Positions 60,637 through 64,000 of a stretch of 64,000 nucleotides of DNA are shown one piece after another. The notes below the pieces were generated by a model. That model did no database searches and was not told where the DNA came from. It saw only the letters and a program-made list of their open reading frames with translations. Within the stretch, counting starts at the first letter, position 1. Every line of letters starts with the position of its first letter. Both the position numbers and the translations under genes were made by a program. The stretch spans positions 1,167,704 through 1,231,703 of the forward strand of contig JAJVDF010000260.1 of assembly GCA_022410635.1 (NCBI GenBank). Direction: 5' to 3'. Source of the stretch: Tretioscincus oriximinensis (taxonomy: Eukaryota; Chordata; Lepidosauria; Squamata; Gymnophthalmidae).

Positions 60637-63600
60637 CTGTGAAAGAATGCAAAAAAGAACATACTGACTAAAGTTTTCCATAAAAGAACAAAATGGTGAA
60701 TGAGACACATTATGCACAATGCTTTGTTCTGGGATATATCTTGGAATATTACAGTGCAGACTTTGGTAGGCCCCAAACAGTAATCCTAACTCTTACTGGG
60801 ACTTGCATTGGAATATTCCAAGATATATCCCAAAATAAACTGGAAGAACTTAAGATGACTCCTGCTGAATAGGGGCTGGAGCCCATCTAGTCCAGCCTTC
60901 GGGGTCACACAATGGCTCATGTGGTACAATTTTTCAAGCAGAAGGAAAAGGCAAAATCTGTACCTGTTCTCAATTCTTGCAATTCTCAGCCTTGAATGGG
61001 GCCTGCCATAGTCTATGCTGGCATGTGGATGAACCAAGTGGGGTCTGCCATAGTCTACACTGACCACTAATTGCACCTGGACAGTCTCGAGCAGAAGGTG
61101 GCAAAACCCACACTTGTTCTCCATTCCCTCCATCCATCCCTGCATACNCTTGGCTTCCATGAACTTGTCTCATCCTTTCTTAAATATATCCAGGCTTTCT
61201 CCAGCGTCCACCACCTCTTCTGTAAGTAAATTCCACAGACCAATTTGCCTCAGGGTGAAAAAAGACTTTCCTTTGCCCTCACTATTCTGTCTTTTGGTTT
61301 CAAGGTATTCTCCCTGGTCCTAGTGTTGTGTGATTGAGAAAATAAATTTCCCCTTTTCCACCCCATGCAGGATTTTATAAATGTCAATCAGATCATCTCT
61401 CAAACACCGTCTTTCGAGGCTGAAGAGAGCCACACATTGCAGCTTGGTTTCCTAAGGGATTTTCTTACAGCCCTTTGATCATTGTTACCTTTTTCTGCAC
61501 CTCCTCTAGTTCCACAATATCCTTTCTAAGATGTGGTGACCAGAATTGTACACAGGATTCCAAATGTGGCCTCACCACAGATTCCCTTCCTAATTAACCC
61601 TAACATTGAATTTGCTTTTTTCACTGCTGCTGCACACTGGGTTGACATTGATGTACATACATTCAACGGGCGCATAGGCATGTCTGAAAAGGGGTTTTCT
61701 TCATAGCTGGAATCATATGTCCCATATCCCCAAGGGTCATTCCGATCTCCTTCTGAAGGCCAGTTCATCGAGGTCCCAGTTTCCTTTGGAACGAGTCTTC
61801 TCAAAGGCTGGTGTGGAATGGTGCTAACACATGGGAATTACAGAAGCAAAATAAAACACTTTAAAGGCAAGAGTAAAGGCAACGGCTAGGGACAGACTTG
61901 CTAGGAATCAGTCTATTTCCGAAAACATACATGAGCTCTATAACCCAAATTTCTTCAACATGGCAAGGGGATCTCATAACACATTTGAGACTTAACAAGA
62001 AAAAAGGGAGACAGCAGGAGCTTTCATAGACAAATAAAGCTACTTCATCAGATGCTCTGCAGTACATCTGAATTGTGTCTGAAGAAATAGGCTTGTTTCA
62101 AAAATCTCACGCTGCCTCCCTTTTTCTTGTTAGACTCCAAAGTGTTACGAGACCCCCTTGCTAGATTTTACACGCCTGCTTCTTTGAAATCTGTTTCACA
62201 TTTCCCCACTGATGTTTTGGAAATGGGGCAGCCTTTTCACAGATCCCCCACAGGGCAGAGAAGGAGGCTGATGTCCAACAAGGCTTTCTAGTCCTATAAG
62301 AACCTAAGAAGAGCCATACCGGATCAGGCCACAGACCATCAAGTCCAGCCTTCTGTCTCACACAGAGGCCCNCCAGATGCACCTGGGCAGCCCGAAAAGA
62401 GGAAAGCAAAATATGCCCCTGTTCATGACTCCCTGCAAATGGCATTTCAGGAGTCCTGCCTGTTGCTCCATCCTGGAGGCAACATCCAGACATCCATCCT
62501 AGTATCTATCTATACCCTTGGTGTCCATAAACCTGTCTAGTCCTATATGAACATAAGAAGAGCCATTCTGGACCAGACTACCTGATTTCTGGACCAGANT
62601 AGCCAGCCCACCTGTCGTTGCCGTGATTGGATGAAGGGAAGTTCCCTTGTCCAATCGTACTGAGGGAGAGGGGCAGTTTAGGGGTTGTTTGAACCAGAAC
62701 CCCAAAGAACAGTGGGTTTTGCACATCAGCCCACACTGTTCCAACAGCCCAAGACCAGGTATGGACTGTGCAGTTATGCGGACGATGCTGTAACCCTGAT
62801 TTGCAAATGCTTGCTTAGGATGTCCTCACTATGCAGCACAATGGTGAGGAGGTTAAGAGCAATGTCTTTCGACAAAGTGATTAGCGTTAGAGACCTCAGG
62901 TGTCTGCTGTGGAGAGTACACATGGCTTCAGCTGACGTAGCTGTTTGAAAGCAAGAAATTGCAAGTAGTTGAATAGGCACCATCACAATGTGGTCGGGAA
63001 GATAGATGAAAGCCTTCAGGTAGGATACAAAAAAACAGTTCTTCTAACATGTGGGCAAAAATGGCCCCAGGAATATGGTTTTAAGTAGGAAGGATTTTTT
63101 TCTACCCTTCCTCCCCCAGGAGCCCCAGTGCATCTCTACATAGAGAAAAGAAGGAAGGCACAGTTTGGCCAAAGGACAGATACCTGAATCCTCCAATGTG
63201 GCCCGAGTGCCCTTGCTCAGGGAATCCTCCTTGAAGGTGTCTTTGAGGAGACATCCTGGGGAGTTCCGGGGATATTTCTGCTCCATCATCCTACACCAAA
63301 GAGACCCAGAGCAAGTAAGTCAACAGACAAGAGGTTTGCATTTCATCCTAATTTTAAATATTCATTATAAAAAATCGTGATGTAGAAGTCTTCCCAGGCA
63401 ATTTGTAGTTTTTACTGATGGGCTTTATGACACCTGGGAAGCTGTTTGGCTCCTAAGGGGCTTCCATACCTTCCAACTTTACCTACCTGCCAATGGCAGT
63501 GACATCAACACATAGAGCAAATTGAAATGATCCTTTAGCAGCTCCCCTTCTGGATGAGATCTGTTACCCAGCACAGAAACAACTTTTAATCAACCTCATC

Positions 63601-63687
63601 CCTTTTTCATCTCTTACCTTGTAAGCCTGGTGAGGAGCGGGTCCTGAATTTAAATGTGCTCGAGAGTTTGGAACTCTTGGAAGAGGC
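60520..63687 (-). CDS. Unrecognised multi-exon gene, four terminal exons (3' end), partial
   Basis: Four minus-strand segments have strong splice signals and compatible phases: 63618-63687, 63184-63290, 61661-61823 and 60520-60636 (457 nt, 152 codons including split codons and stop). The product runs PLPRVPNSRAHLNSGPAPHQ, then DDGAEISPELPRMSPQ, LRRLVPKETGTSMNWPSEGD, YGTYDSSYEENPFSDMP, and ends KAERTGIGYPQNWRT. It is rich in Pro, Asn, Tyr and Arg with no recognisable domain, so may be a disordered tail. I do not recognise the family. The gene lies upstream of ZNF711 on the same strand, with its 3' end about 2 kb from the CpG island. Further exons should lie beyond the right edge. Confidence 0.7.
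60722..60840. repeat. TGCCATAG foldback family copy with the best-matched ends
   Basis: TTCTGGGATATATCTTGGAA at the left and TTCCAAGATATATCCCAAAA at the right are near-perfect inverted ends; the core is reduced to GCAGACTTTGGTAGGCCCC. Confidence 0.8.
60838..61650 (-). mobile_element. CR1 LINE, 3' portion, older copy
   Basis: Minus strand encodes AAAVKKANSMLGLI (CR1 reverse transcriptase C-terminal region), then the usual 3' order to CAGCCCCTATTCAGCAGG. A foldback core (GCCTGCCATAGTCTATGCTG) interrupts it near 61000-61070. It occupies most of the intron between exons c and d of the unrecognised gene. Confidence 0.88.
61661..61823 (-). CDS. Unrecognised gene, exon c
   Basis: 163 bp, acceptor CCCATGTGTTAG, donor GTATGT. 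The first base completes Ser, then TIPHQPLRRLVPKETGTS to SDMPMRPLN, phase 0 at the end. CR1-derived sequence begins within about ten bases of the donor. Confidence 0.68.
61890..62165. repeat. CTCTAAGGTGCTAC-family, two inverted halves
   Basis: AGGAGCTTTCATAGACAAAT and CTCACGCTGCCTCCCTTTTT, TCCAAAGTGTTACGAGACCC; both orientations within 280 bp. Confidence 0.7.
62288..62620 (-). mobile_element. CR1 LINE 3' ends, two adjacent fragments
   Basis: AGAACCTAAGAAGAGCCATA to CATAAACCTGTCTAGTCCTA, immediately followed by a second start ATGAACATAAGAAGAGCCAT. Confidence 0.9.
62935..63045 (+). mobile_element. SINE type A tail fragment
   Basis: AAGCAAGAAATTGCAAGTAG, GGGAAGATAGATGAAAGCCT, AAAAACAGTTCTTC matches the type A body and tail. 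Confidence 0.7.
63184..63290 (-). CDS. Unrecognised gene, exon b
   Basis: 107 bp, acceptor TTTGGTGTAG, donor GTATCT; begins DDGAEISPELPRMSPQ in phase 0, contains HLQGGFPEQGHSGHIGGF and ends with AG of a split Ser codon. A second open frame (MMEQKYPRNS..) exists but does not join the flanking exons. Confidence 0.65.
63618..63687 (-). CDS. Unrecognised gene, exon a
   Basis: 70 bp after the acceptor ATATGCTTTTAG, donor GTAAGA. One base completes an upstream codon, then PLPRVPNSRAHLNSGPAPHQ and AYK, ending phase 0. Confidence 0.65.
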
Positions 63688-63914
63688 CTAAAAGCATATT
63701 AAACAAAAAACGAGTTGACCACTTACCGAACCACATGGAATGATGGGTATTGTGGTCCAGGAATGGCTAGAGGCCTGTCGGTTGGACTTCCTTGTTATAT
63801 TGCATTTCACATTTATGGATCAATGGTCTCCTGAAGAACTCTGGGTGACAAAGATTATTTTCTGCATCCCCATATTAACTTTACACCAAACCTAAGTTGT
63901 AGGCTAGGCATTCC

Positions 63915-64000
63915 TAAGAAGTGAAGAACCTAAGAGAAGGCTGGCTGGATCTGGTTACTGCCTATCTGGTCTAGCATCTTGCCTGGCATGGTGGCCCACC
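63915..64000 (-). mobile_element. CR1 LINE 3' end, cut by the window edge
   Basis: GAAGTGAAGAACCTAAGAGA.., GGCTGGATCTGGTTACTGCC, TATCTGGTCTAGCATC. Confidence 0.6.

Noticed and set aside
63487..63560. An additional exon of the unnamed minus-strand gene
   Set aside because: Acceptor GGGTAACAG and donor GTAGGT enclose an open frame, but its end phase does not fit exon b.

Overview
The window is non-mammalian amniote nuclear DNA, most likely a squamate reptile. The evidence is the mix of many decayed CR1 LINE 3' ends, two tRNA-derived SINE types, hAT and Tc1/mariner-like miniature elements, an L1-like insertion and long microsatellites around widely spaced coding exons with canonical GT..AG introns. 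Scattered single Ns and one 51-base N run (58165-58215) point to a draft assembly.

Genes. (1) About 10.65-25.46 kb, plus strand: fourteen exons of POF1B, an actin-binding, coiled-coil epithelial junction protein. These encode the C-terminal 464 residues; roughly 120 N-terminal residues were not found and probably lie before the window or hidden in 1-10.6 kb. (2) About 35.4-58 kb, minus strand: ZNF711, a ZFX/ZFY-family transcription factor. Eight coding exons join in frame to exactly 807 codons plus stop, ending in one exon with twelve C2H2 fingers. Its promoter is probably the CpG island at 56.7-58.5 kb. POF1B and ZNF711 converge tail to tail, the arrangement I recall from the human X (Xq21). 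(3) About 60.5-63.7 kb, minus strand: four terminal exons, in perfect phase, of a proline-rich protein that I cannot name; the gene continues beyond the right edge.

Everything else is intron or intergenic DNA packed with repeats. The main items are a composite hAT element (34412-35135, near-perfect 8-bp target duplication) between POF1B and ZNF711 that carries a captured SORCS-family (SORCS2-like) first exon with its splice donor; two hAT MITEs with perfect 8-bp target duplications in POF1B introns; another hAT MITE in ZNF711; a 5'-truncated L1-like insertion with a 16-bp duplication; a TA-flanked mariner-like MITE holding a 42-bp triplicated unit and nested in a larger foldback; a pair of mirror-image mini-elements; and a foldback repeat family (core TGCCATAGTCTACACT) with more than a dozen copies.

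There are no bacterial features, CRISPR arrays or believable tRNA genes, and no intact transposase or retroviral gene. Recognition of genes and families is from memory of the proteins, not from a database search.
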